From Candidatus Delongbacteria bacterium (lineage in GTDB: Bacteria; Bacteroidota; Bacteroidia; Bacteroidales; ML635J-15): a stretch of DNA of 5,358 nucleotides. A program made the translations under genes and the position numbers. Below are positions 1-5,274 of the stretch, in pieces. The notes under the pieces were generated by a model. The model was not told the DNA's origin. It did not search any database and saw nothing but the letters and a program-made list of their open reading frames with translations. The stretch is taken from the NCBI GenBank assembly GCA_027858215.1, contig JAQIDD010000187.1, positions 1-5,358 of the forward strand, in the 5' to 3' direction. Every line of letters starts with the position of its first letter. Positions within the stretch are counted from its first letter, which is position 1.

Positions 1-1312
1 TGATTATGACAGCATTAAGGATGATGTCGAGCGCATTTTGAACGGGGAACAAAACATCCTGTGGCCTACGGACATTCACTGGTTTGCTAAATCAAGTGGT
101 ACTACTTCAGACCGCAGCAAATTCATTCCCATATCAAAAGAGGCGCTTGAATTATGTCACTTCAGGAGCGGCAAAGACATATATGCTTTTTACATCAACC
201 AGTTTCCTGAAACCAAAGTATTTGCCGGAAAATCCCTTGCCCTGGGCGGAAGTCACCAGATTGGTAACTTGAAAGAAAAATCCTTTTACGGCGACCTTTC
301 TGCTGTGATCATCCGGAATTTACCTTTCTGGACATACTTTCATAAAGTGCCAAATCCGGAAATAGCCCTCATGGAAGAATGGGAAGAAAAAATCGAACGC
401 ATCGCGCAAACCACCATCAGTAACAATGTTACAAACATGGTAGGCGTTCCCAGTTGGTTTTTGGTACTGCTGCGCCGCATCCTTGAAATCACAGGTAAAA
501 ACTACATTTCCGATGTATGGCCCAATCTTGAGCTTTTCATTCATGGCGGTGTTAGTTTTACTCCATACCGGGAAATGTATAAAAGTATCATCTCCAACCC
601 GAACATGAAATACCTGGAAACCTATAATGCATCTGAAGGTTTCTTTGGCATACAGGATGATCTCAATTCCAATGATATGTTGCTCATGCTTGACTACGGC
701 ATCTATTATGAATTTATTCCAATGGATGAAGTGGATAAAGATTCACCCAAAACCATTCCCCTGCGTGATGTGGAAACAGGGAAAAATTATGCCGTGGTTA
801 TAACTACAAATACCGGCTTGTGGCGTTACATGATCGGCGATACCATAAGTTTTACATCAACAAACCCATATAAAATCCGTGTAACCGGCCGCACAAAACA
901 TTTTATCAATGCCTTTGGTGAAGAAGTTATCATTGATAATGCCGAGCAGGCACTTAAAATCGCTTGTGAAGAGACCGGAGCCAATATTCTTGAATATACA
1001 GCAGCACCCAGATATTTTGATAAAAATAATAGCAACGCTGCTCACCAGTGGCTGTTTGAATTTGAAACACCGCCTGATGACATGGATAAATTTACACGTA
1101 TCCTGGACGAAAGCCTGCGCAAAATAAATTCCGATTACGACGCAAAACGGTACAAAAACATGGCGCTTGGCCCTCCCGAGGTTGTGGTAATGAAGCAAGG
1201 TGCTTTTTACCGGTGGTTAAAATCCAAAAACAAACTCGGTGGACAACATAAAATCCCCCGCCTGGCAAACAACAGGGATTATATTGATTCATTGTTAACA
1301 TTTGCTGATTAA
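1..1312 (+). CDS. GH3-family acyl-adenylating protein (auxin-responsive GH3-like), 5' partial
   Basis: The reading frame is open from the left edge (first whole codon at base 2) to the TAA at 1310-1312, giving 436 visible residues. Family members are roughly 500 residues, so about 60-70 N-terminal residues lie outside; the TTG at 38 is an internal Leu codon, not the start. Visible signatures of the GH3 branch of the ANL adenylating superfamily are: SSGTT (bases 92-106), the phosphate-binding loop; YNASEG (623-640), the adenine/acyl-site motif; GLWRYMIGD (815-841), matching the GLYRYRxGD-type motif with its ATP-ribose-binding Asp; TGRTKHFINAFGEEV (884-928), the hinge region leading into the C-terminal lid; and a GGQHKIPR-type C-terminus. 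Plant GH3 enzymes join carboxylic acids to amino acids through an acyl-AMP. The bacterial substrate is unknown, so amide-forming ligase activity is inference. All core motifs look intact. It converges on the lipoprotein gene and shares its stop palindrome. Confidence 0.93.
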   Translation, partial: DYDSIKDDVERILNGEQNILWPTDIHWFAKSSGTTSDRSKFIPISKEALELCHFRSGKDIYAFYINQFPETKVFAGKSLALGGSHQIGNLKEKSFYGDLSAVIIRNLPFWTYFHKVPNPEIALMEEWEEKIERIAQTTISNNVTNMVGVPSWFLVLLRRILEITGKNYISDVWPNLELFIHGGVSFTPYREMYKSIISNPNMKYLETYNASEGFFGIQDDLNSNDMLLMLDYGIYYEFIPMDEVDKDSPKTIPLRDVETGKNYAVVITTNTGLWRYMIGDTISFTSTNPYKIRVTGRTKHFINAFGEEVIIDNAEQALKIACEETGANILEYTAAPRYFDKNNSNAAHQWLFEFETPPDDMDKFTRILDESLRKINSDYDAKRYKNMALGPPEVVVMKQGAFYRWLKSKNKLGGQHKIPRLANNRDYIDSLLTFAD

Positions 1313-1674
1313 TCTACCGGCACAAAATACAATATATCTTCACCGTATTCCAGGCTTAAAATCCGGTTGGTAAGGGTATTAATCTTAAAAACAGCCGAAG
1401 CAACACGAATGTATTCCTGGTCAAGCAATTCCCACGTGGACTCAACCACTTGGTTTTCATTGCGTTTCTGGATAAAAACACCCTCTTCTTCAAAAACGTA
1501 AATCGTGGAATCCATTTCTACTACCTCATTTTCCACGCCATCAACGTACATGTAAAGGAGCCACTCATGCTGGATAAGTTTTTCTGCCATCCTGCTTTCA
1601 TGCCAATCATCCGAACAAGACAGCAAAAATATCCCGGCTATGATAATATACAGTATGTGTTTACACAATTTCAT
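1309..1674 (-). CDS. small lipoprotein with lipocalin-like domain
   Basis: A 121-residue protein. The N-terminus is a lipoprotein signal peptide: Lys2 and Lys5, hydrophobic residues 7-18, then the lipobox LLSC with Cys20 as the lipidated residue. Ser-Asp-Asp follows Cys20, which resembles the surface-export signal described for Bacteroidota lipoproteins, so an outer-membrane and possibly cell-surface location is inferred. The mature part has the pattern of small lipocalin-like domains: a Trp near residue 38, a D-G turn at 45-46, an F-x-x-x-G-x-F segment at 61-67, a second Trp at 81 (STWELL), then I-x-x-L-T at 98-102 and short alternating beta strands. Ligand and role are unknown. It starts inside the last 14 bases of the upstream hydrolase gene, so translation is probably coupled and both genes share a promoter. 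No Shine-Dalgarno sequence is visible. The TAA stop (1311-1309) overlaps the GH3 stop on the other strand. Confidence 0.85.
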   Translation of the reverse strand: MKLCKHILYIIIAGIFLLSCSDDWHESRMAEKLIQHEWLLYMYVDGVENEVVEMDSTIYVFEEEGVFIQKRNENQVVESTWELLDQEYIRVASAVFKINTLTNRILSLEYGEDILYFVPVD

Positions 1675-2500
1675 TCAGTTTAAATGTCTTATCTTCCCTG
1701 ATGCCCTTTTTTGTTTTGGACAAGGTACAGGCTTCGTTGTTAATATCGTGCTGAAAAAACAACACATCGCCGTTGTTGTACACTTCTTCAAGCAATGCCT
1801 GTTTTTCATTGAGTGTGGTTACGGGTTCAATATCATAAGCAGAAATGTACGGCAGGCGAATGTATTGCATGCCAGGCAATAAATCACCTGCAAATACCAA
1901 GCGTTTATCTCCTGTATTTACAAGCACACATATCAATCCTTTTGTATGGCCGTTGTACAAACGAAGCTCCACATTATCAGTCAACATCCCCGGCCCATCA
2001 ATAAGTTTTAACTTACCTGAAGTTTTCAGGGGAATTATGTTTTCTTCAAGAAAAGCTGGCTTTTCACGTAAATTCGGGTTCTTCGCTGATTCCCATTGTG
2101 CACGGCTTACCATCACATTGGCATTTGGAAACACCATGAATAATTCTCCCTGGGTATTTCTGTCAGTGGTACCACCACAATGATCAAAATGCAAATGGGT
2201 TAATATCACATCAGTGATATCTTCAGGCTTTACACCAATATTTTCAAGTGAAGTTATCAGATTATCACTCCCAAACATATGGTAATGTTTTGCAAAATCT
2301 TCATGCAATTTATTCCCAATTCCGGTATCAATCAGCATTTTTCTATCTCCATCCACAATGAGCATTGACCGTACTGCACAAGGACAAAGATTCTGCTCAT
2401 CGGCAGGATACAACCGTTCCCACAATACTTTTGGCACCACACCAAACATAGCGCCTCCATCCACTTTAAAATTCCCAGTTTCTATGCTGTAAACTTTCAT
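1661..2500 (-). CDS. MBL-fold metallo-hydrolase
   Basis: A 279-residue cytoplasmic protein with no signal peptide. It has the full set of metallo-beta-lactamase-fold metal ligands: Asp58 region (LIDTGIG, 56-62); HLHFDH at 102-107, followed by CGG; His185 in NGHTKG; Asp206 in FAGDLLP; and His251 in FFQHD. This predicts an intact di-metal hydrolase site. The architecture resembles the AHL-lactonase/glyoxalase-II-like branch usually annotated only as MBL-fold metallo-hydrolase. The substrate (a lactone, thioester or other ester) cannot be assigned from sequence. Cys39 and Cys41 (CPCAVRS) sit in the N-terminal strand and are not part of the metal site in known relatives. It is the first gene of a two-gene minus-strand unit and its 3' end overlaps the lipoprotein gene by 14 bases. 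The ATG at 2500-2498 fits the family N-terminus, and a candidate -7 box lies immediately upstream. Confidence 0.94.
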   Translation of the reverse strand: MKVYSIETGNFKVDGGAMFGVVPKVLWERLYPADEQNLCPCAVRSMLIVDGDRKMLIDTGIGNKLHEDFAKHYHMFGSDNLITSLENIGVKPEDITDVILTHLHFDHCGGTTDRNTQGELFMVFPNANVMVSRAQWESAKNPNLREKPAFLEENIIPLKTSGKLKLIDGPGMLTDNVELRLYNGHTKGLICVLVNTGDKRLVFAGDLLPGMQYIRLPYISAYDIEPVTTLNEKQALLEEVYNNGDVLFFQHDINNEACTLSKTKKGIREDKTFKLNEIV

Positions 2501-2504
2501 CTGT

Positions 2505-2512
2505 CAAATGTA
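2505..2512 (-). promoter_or_regulatory. candidate Bacteroidota -7 box for the hydrolase-lipoprotein unit
   Basis: On the minus strand this reads TACATTTG, a full match to the TAnnTTTG -7 consensus of Bacteroidota housekeeping promoters. It ends only 4 bases before the ATG at 2500, so a start site at the usual distance would fall at or within a few bases of the start codon, giving a leaderless or nearly leaderless mRNA. No TTG/TTTG -33 element is found at the expected distance; that position falls in the left arm of the inverted repeat at 2528-2542. One eight-base match in AT-rich DNA is weak evidence. Confidence 0.35.
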
Positions 2513-2527
2513 AATTTTCTCGGTCAG

Positions 2528-2586
2528 TATAGGGGCCTTCTATTAATTCTTTTCTTTCAAGAAACAAATATTAGAAGTCCCCTATA
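2528..2586. repeat. long inverted repeat, 15-bp arms, in the divergent spacer
   Basis: The left arm 2528-2542 (TATAGGGGCCTTCTA) and right arm 2572-2586 (TAGAAGTCCCCTATA) are reverse complements with a single mismatch (2536 against 2578). The 29-base loop contains a smaller perfect stem, TTTCT (2551-2555) with AGAAA (2560-2564), so the whole 59 bases can fold as a stem within a stem. No T-tract follows on either strand as in an intrinsic terminator, and a terminator is not expected between divergent genes. The G/C-containing arms make chance unlikely. It could be an operator or structured leader, or a palindromic mobile repeat (the ends are TA-rich). Confidence 0.8.
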
Positions 2587-2591
2587 GACTT

Positions 2592-2640
2592 GCCACTGCA
2601 ACAAATTCATTACCGGTTGGCATGAATGTGTTGATGTAGC
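2592..2640. repeat. imperfect inverted repeat, 19-base arms
   Basis: The left arm 2592-2610 and right arm 2622-2640 pair at 15 of 19 positions. The inner 12 bases (CAACAAATTCAT at 2599-2610 against ATGAATGTGTTG at 2622-2633) have one mismatch. The 11-base loop contains the palindrome ACCGGT (2612-2617). It begins 5 bases after the preceding inverted repeat ends. Function is unknown. Confidence 0.65.
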
Positions 2641-2650
2641 CTATTTCATA

Positions 2651-2692
2651 TTGTTGTATGTAAACAACAAAATTAAGCGTAACATTGTTGTT
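2651..2692. repeat. TTGTTG/CAACAA dyad with two alternative pairings
   Basis: TTGTTGT (2651-2657) can pair with ACAACAA (2664-2670) across a 6-base loop. The same middle segment, extended as AACAACAA (2663-2670), can instead pair perfectly with TTGTTGTT (2685-2692). The two hairpins are mutually exclusive. The segments are simple and low in GC, so the stems are weak and chance is a real alternative. Confidence 0.45.
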
Positions 2693-2717
2693 GATGCAAA
2701 CATAACAAAATCAGGGG

Positions 2718-2759
2718 ATATTTTATGCATGATTCAGGTTTACGGTTTTGATAAAATAT
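2718..2759. repeat. 9-bp perfect A/T dyad
   Basis: ATATTTTAT (2718-2726) and ATAAAATAT (2751-2759) are perfect reverse complements separated by 24 bases, lying about 30 bases upstream of the plus-strand -7 candidate. The arms contain only A and T, so this may be chance or a weak regulator site. Confidence 0.35.
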
Positions 2760-2789
2760 GAACTTTTCTTTTTTCGTTTATAAAATGAG

Positions 2790-2797
2790 TATTTTTG
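2790..2797 (+). promoter_or_regulatory. candidate Bacteroidota -7 box for the coiled-coil gene
   Basis: TATTTTTG matches TAnnTTTG fully and lies 26 bases before the ATG at 2824, which would leave a short leader of around 20 bases. The -33 region (about 2764-2772) is T-rich (CTTTTCTTTT) but lacks an exact TTTG. No Shine-Dalgarno sequence precedes the ATG; the leader before it is A/T-rich, as usual in this phylum. Confidence 0.5.
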
Positions 2798-2823
2798 CAA
2801 CTGAAAATCAACCACTTTGAATT

Positions 2824-3723
2824 ATGGATAACAAAAAGAAAACAAATTTATTGCTGCTGTTAATCATCGTTATGGTTGTAGCTATAGGAATAGCAGGATA
2901 TTACCTTGTTGAGATGAACAGGGATTATGAAGAACTCCAAACCGAACTGAGTGAAACCGTTTCAGCAAAAGACCTTATTGCAGAAGATTTACAGGAACTT
3001 TATGCAGATTACGATACCATCGAGGTGAAAAACGACAGCATGGCCAAAAAACTGGATGAAGAAAAAGAAAAAATTTCTGTCCTGCTGGAAGAGTTAAAAT
3101 CAGTAAAGGCCAACAATGCAGGTATCATCCGCAAATATAAAGATGAAGTTGAAACAATGCGCAGTATTATGAAATCATACGTTTACCAAATTGATTCGCT
3201 TAATCAGCTAAACACAAAACTCATCGCCGAAAGCAATGAAGTCAGGGAACACAATCTGCGCATAAAAAATGAAATGGATGAGGTCATCAATAAAAATGAT
3301 GAGCTTGAGCTCACGGTTGAAAAAGCTGCCATGATTAAAGCCACCAACATTGTATCACAACCATACAAAAAAGACAACTTTTTCAGTTCAGACCGGGAAG
3401 CGGATAAGGCAGGGAAAGTAGATAAAATCAACACCAGTTTCACACTGATTGAGAACAGGATTGCCGAACCAGGACCCAGAACTATCTACCTGCGTTTCAT
3501 CAGACCTGATGGCTATGTGCTTGTAAATGACGACAACAATATTTTCACATATGAAGAAGAAAATCTGGCATATTCTGCCAGCAGGGATATTCAGTACGAC
3601 GGGAATTTTCTTGATGTTGTGATTTATTATGATGTACAACAAACACTACTCGCAGGAAAATATACCGTCGAATTGTACATGGACGGTTATAAAATCGGAA
3701 CAACTGATTTTACATTGAATTGA
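2824..3723 (+). CDS. membrane-anchored coiled-coil protein of unknown function
   Basis: A 299-residue protein that I do not recognise as a named family, although proteins of this plan occur as hypotheticals in Bacteroidota. Residues 1-8 are basic (MDNKKKTN). Residues 9-29 form one hydrophobic helix with no lipobox or clear cleavage site, so it is probably a signal anchor with the N-terminus in the cytoplasm and the rest in the periplasm. Residues about 30-170 are rich in Glu, Lys and Leu with heptad-like spacing, predicting a long coiled coil. A Lys/Asp/Ser-rich linker follows. Residues about 195-299 look like a beta-rich globular domain, with alternating strands such as RTIYLRFIRPDGYVLV and a closing GKYTVELYMDGYKIG strand pair. 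Automated annotation may mislabel it as an SMC-like protein because of the coiled coil; there is no ATPase motif. It precedes the DUF4271 gene on the same strand by 82 bases. A scaffold or envelope-spanning role is inference. Confidence 0.85.
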   Translation: MDNKKKTNLLLLLIIVMVVAIGIAGYYLVEMNRDYEELQTELSETVSAKDLIAEDLQELYADYDTIEVKNDSMAKKLDEEKEKISVLLEELKSVKANNAGIIRKYKDEVETMRSIMKSYVYQIDSLNQLNTKLIAESNEVREHNLRIKNEMDEVINKNDELELTVEKAAMIKATNIVSQPYKKDNFFSSDREADKAGKVDKINTSFTLIENRIAEPGPRTIYLRFIRPDGYVLVNDDNNIFTYEEENLAYSASRDIQYDGNFLDVVIYYDVQQTLLAGKYTVELYMDGYKIGTTDFTLN

Positions 3724-3770
3724 TATCCATCCTTATGCTGATGGAGTAACGATAGAAACCAAATCAACAG

Positions 3771-3778
3771 GACATTTG
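3771..3778 (+). promoter_or_regulatory. weak candidate -7 box for the DUF4271-hemD-rnpA unit
   Basis: GACATTTG matches TAnnTTTG except for the first base and lies 27 bases before the ATG at 3806, almost the same distance as the stronger box before the 2824 gene. No -33 TTG is seen upstream. The 82-base gap before DUF4271 makes a separate promoter plausible, but read-through from 2824 is equally possible. Confidence 0.25.
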
Positions 3779-3805
3779 CTTTCTTAAATAAATCACATTG
3801 CAACT

Positions 3806-4492
3806 ATGTTTGAAGGAAACCCGATACACAGCACATATTTATATGATTATCTCCTGATTATCATTGTTGCATGTACCTTCATTGTGTTGAGGGCATTTTA
3901 CCTCAACCCAAAAGTATTTTCCCGCATCCTTCATTCCCCTTTTAACCTCAATGAATCCAAAAAACTATTACACGATACGAACATCATCATTTCAAGAACA
4001 TCATTTTTCCTGAACATCGTGTTCGTCATTAGCTTCAGCATTTTTTGTTACTTAACACTCAGTGTTTTTGAAGTTGATTTGCTTACAGATATGAACATCA
4101 GTAACCACATGGTTTTCCTGGCGATGATTTTTGGTGTTTTACTCTTGTTTTATCTATCTCGGCACATGCTATATACTCTTGTGGGATATGTGTCAAACCA
4201 CATATCGCTACAGCACCATTACATTCAAATATGGATGAACCTCAATAAATGGTTTGGATTAATTTTGCTACCCATGCTTTTGGCATTGATGTATTTTCCT
4301 GACCATATCAAACCATATATCATTTACATTTTTGCAGTTGTGTTTGGTTTTCAATTTGTATTTAAGCTGATACAGGGGTTTAAAATTTCTGCAGGCAAAC
4401 GGGTTTCATTGTTGGTCATTTTTTTATATCTTTGCACCCTTGAATTATTACCTGTTTCTGTAGTGATAAAATACATGACTGGTATTATTTAA
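3806..4492 (+). CDS. DUF4271 multi-pass membrane protein
   Basis: A 228-residue integral membrane protein with about six hydrophobic segments near residues 12-32, 66-87, 101-125, 149-164, 170-187 and 200-221. The sequence fits the DUF4271 family of Bacteroidota: the C-terminal stretch LYLCTLELLPVSVVIKY, with its conserved E-L-x-P, is the most recognisable part, along with the R-x-x-F-Y-L-N-P segment after the first helix and the basic loop FKISAGKR before the last. No enzymatic motif is evident and the function is unknown. Its gene lies 20 bases upstream of hemD, a linkage common in this phylum, so co-transcription is likely. Whether it has any part in heme synthesis is not shown; the linkage may only reflect shared expression. 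The ATG at 3806 is preceded by an A/T-rich leader without Shine-Dalgarno and gives a start just before the first helix. Confidence 0.88.
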   Translation: MFEGNPIHSTYLYDYLLIIIVACTFIVLRAFYLNPKVFSRILHSPFNLNESKKLLHDTNIIISRTSFFLNIVFVISFSIFCYLTLSVFEVDLLTDMNISNHMVFLAMIFGVLLLFYLSRHMLYTLVGYVSNHISLQHHYIQIWMNLNKWFGLILLPMLLALMYFPDHIKPYIIYIFAVVFGFQFVFKLIQGFKISAGKRVSLLVIFLYLCTLELLPVSVVIKYMTGII

Positions 4493-4512
4493 CGATAACA
4501 TAAACAAGTTTT

Positions 4513-5274
4513 ATGAGTTCAAAAATTAAACGAATACTGGTATCACAACCCAAGCCCTCCTCTGAAAAATCACCTTATTTTGATTTGGCAGAAAAACACA
4601 AGTTAAAACTTGATTTCCGCCCTTTTATAAAAGTTGAAGGGCTGACAGCAAAGGAATTCAGGGCTTCTAAAATTAATCTTGCAGATTATATCGCAATGAT
4701 TTTTACAAGTCGAACTGCTGTGATTCATTTTTTCAGGCTATGTAAAGAAATGAAAATAAGCGTTATAGATGACTGGAAATATTTTTGTGTGTCAGAATCC
4801 ATTGCTCTTTACCTTCAAAAATACATTGTTTACAGAAAACGTAAGATATTTTACGGGAACGGGAAATTTGATGACCTGTTAAAACTCATTAAAAAGCATA
4901 AACAGGAAATATTTTTACTTCCTGCCAGTACAACATCCAAAAAAAACATTCCTCAAAAACTTAAAAAACTCGGCATTGATTTTACCAGGGCTGACATGTA
5001 TAAAACGGTGTCGGATGATTTATCGGATTTATCAGATGTTGATTACGATGTTTTGGTGTTTTACAGCCCCTCCGGCATTCAGTCATTAATCAAAAATTTT
5101 CCGGATTTTAATCAAAACAAAACGCGCATTGCCGCTTTTTGCCACACTACCCATAAATCTGTCAAAGACGCCGGATTGAGACTTGATATTAAAGTTCCTC
5201 AACCAAATGCACCCTCAATGAGTATGGCATTGGATAAATACATTGATGAACACAATAAAAAATGCCGGAAATAA
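4513..5274 (+). CDS. hemD: uroporphyrinogen-III synthase (Bacteroidota type)
   Basis: A 253-residue soluble enzyme that closes hydroxymethylbilane with inversion of ring D, giving uroporphyrinogen III for heme, siroheme and cobalamin. The two-lobed HemD architecture is visible. Lobe 1 begins ILVSQPKP (8-15), passes out through FDLAEKHKLKLDFRPFIK (23-40), and ends with IFTSRTAV (63-70) and YFCVSESIALYL (90-101). Lobe 2 has FLLPAS (134-139), the conserved Tyr163 in DMYKTV (in other HemD proteins the equivalent Tyr is important for activity), VFYSPSGI (182-189), and the closing AGLRLDIKVPQPNAPSM segment. The usual Gly-containing FGxTT turn near residues 206-212 here reads AFCHTT. The length is normal for the family. 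It lies 20 bases after DUF4271 and overlaps rnpA by 13 bases. hemC is not in the window. The ATG at 4513 follows an A/T-rich leader without Shine-Dalgarno. Confidence 0.93.
   Translation: MSSKIKRILVSQPKPSSEKSPYFDLAEKHKLKLDFRPFIKVEGLTAKEFRASKINLADYIAMIFTSRTAVIHFFRLCKEMKISVIDDWKYFCVSESIALYLQKYIVYRKRKIFYGNGKFDDLLKLIKKHKQEIFLLPASTTSKKNIPQKLKKLGIDFTRADMYKTVSDDLSDLSDVDYDVLVFYSPSGIQSLIKNFPDFNQNKTRIAAFCHTTHKSVKDAGLRLDIKVPQPNAPSMSMALDKYIDEHNKKCRK

Larger units (their letters stand above)
2501..2823. other. divergent intergenic spacer with clustered inverted repeats
   Basis: A 323-base non-coding spacer between the divergently transcribed hydrolase gene (minus) and coiled-coil gene (plus). It contains no ORF worth calling and no tRNA or recognisable riboswitch. 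From left to right it holds a candidate minus-strand -7 box (2505-2512), a long inverted repeat (2528-2586), a second imperfect inverted repeat (2592-2640), a TTGTT/AACAA dyad with an extra downstream copy (2651-2692), a 9-bp A/T dyad (2718-2759) and a candidate plus-strand -7 box (2790-2797). The two promoters alone would need far less space, so the middle part is either regulatory, a structured RNA or a remnant of a small mobile repeat. The sequence alone does not decide between these. Confidence 0.6.

Noticed and set aside
38..40. TTG as a start codon for the GH3 gene
   Set aside because: The frame is open upstream to base 2 and the upstream residues (DYDSIKDDVERI) fit the family, so the gene continues beyond the window edge.
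857..1198. Minus-strand open frame of 113 residues inside the GH3 gene
   Set aside because: It lies antisense to a gene with clear family motifs, has no recognisable domain, and its composition (Cys, Phe and Ile rich) is that of a shadow frame.
1316..1367. ACCGG/CCGGT pair near the convergent gene ends as a terminator stem
   Set aside because: Five-base arms separated by about 42 bases are expected by chance, and they lie inside the lipoprotein coding region.
1845..2183. Plus-strand open frame of 112 residues opposite the MBL hydrolase
   Set aside because: It is fully antisense to the metal-binding motifs of a convincing gene and has no domain features of its own.
2501..2823. CRISPR array or tRNA in the divergent spacer
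   Set aside because: There are no regularly spaced direct repeats and no cloverleaf or CCA-like end; the repeats present are inverted and differ in sequence from one another.
3726..3745. Small hairpin TCCATC/GATGGA after the coiled-coil gene as a terminator
   Set aside because: The stem is only six pairs with an 8-base loop, and no T-tract follows (GTAACGATAG), so termination cannot be supported.
5017..5034. Direct repeat GATTTATCG/GATTTATCA in hemD
   Set aside because: It encodes the Asp-Leu-Ser-Asp-Leu-Ser segment after the conserved Tyr, which is usual in Bacteroidota HemD proteins, so it is not an expansion or a regulatory repeat.
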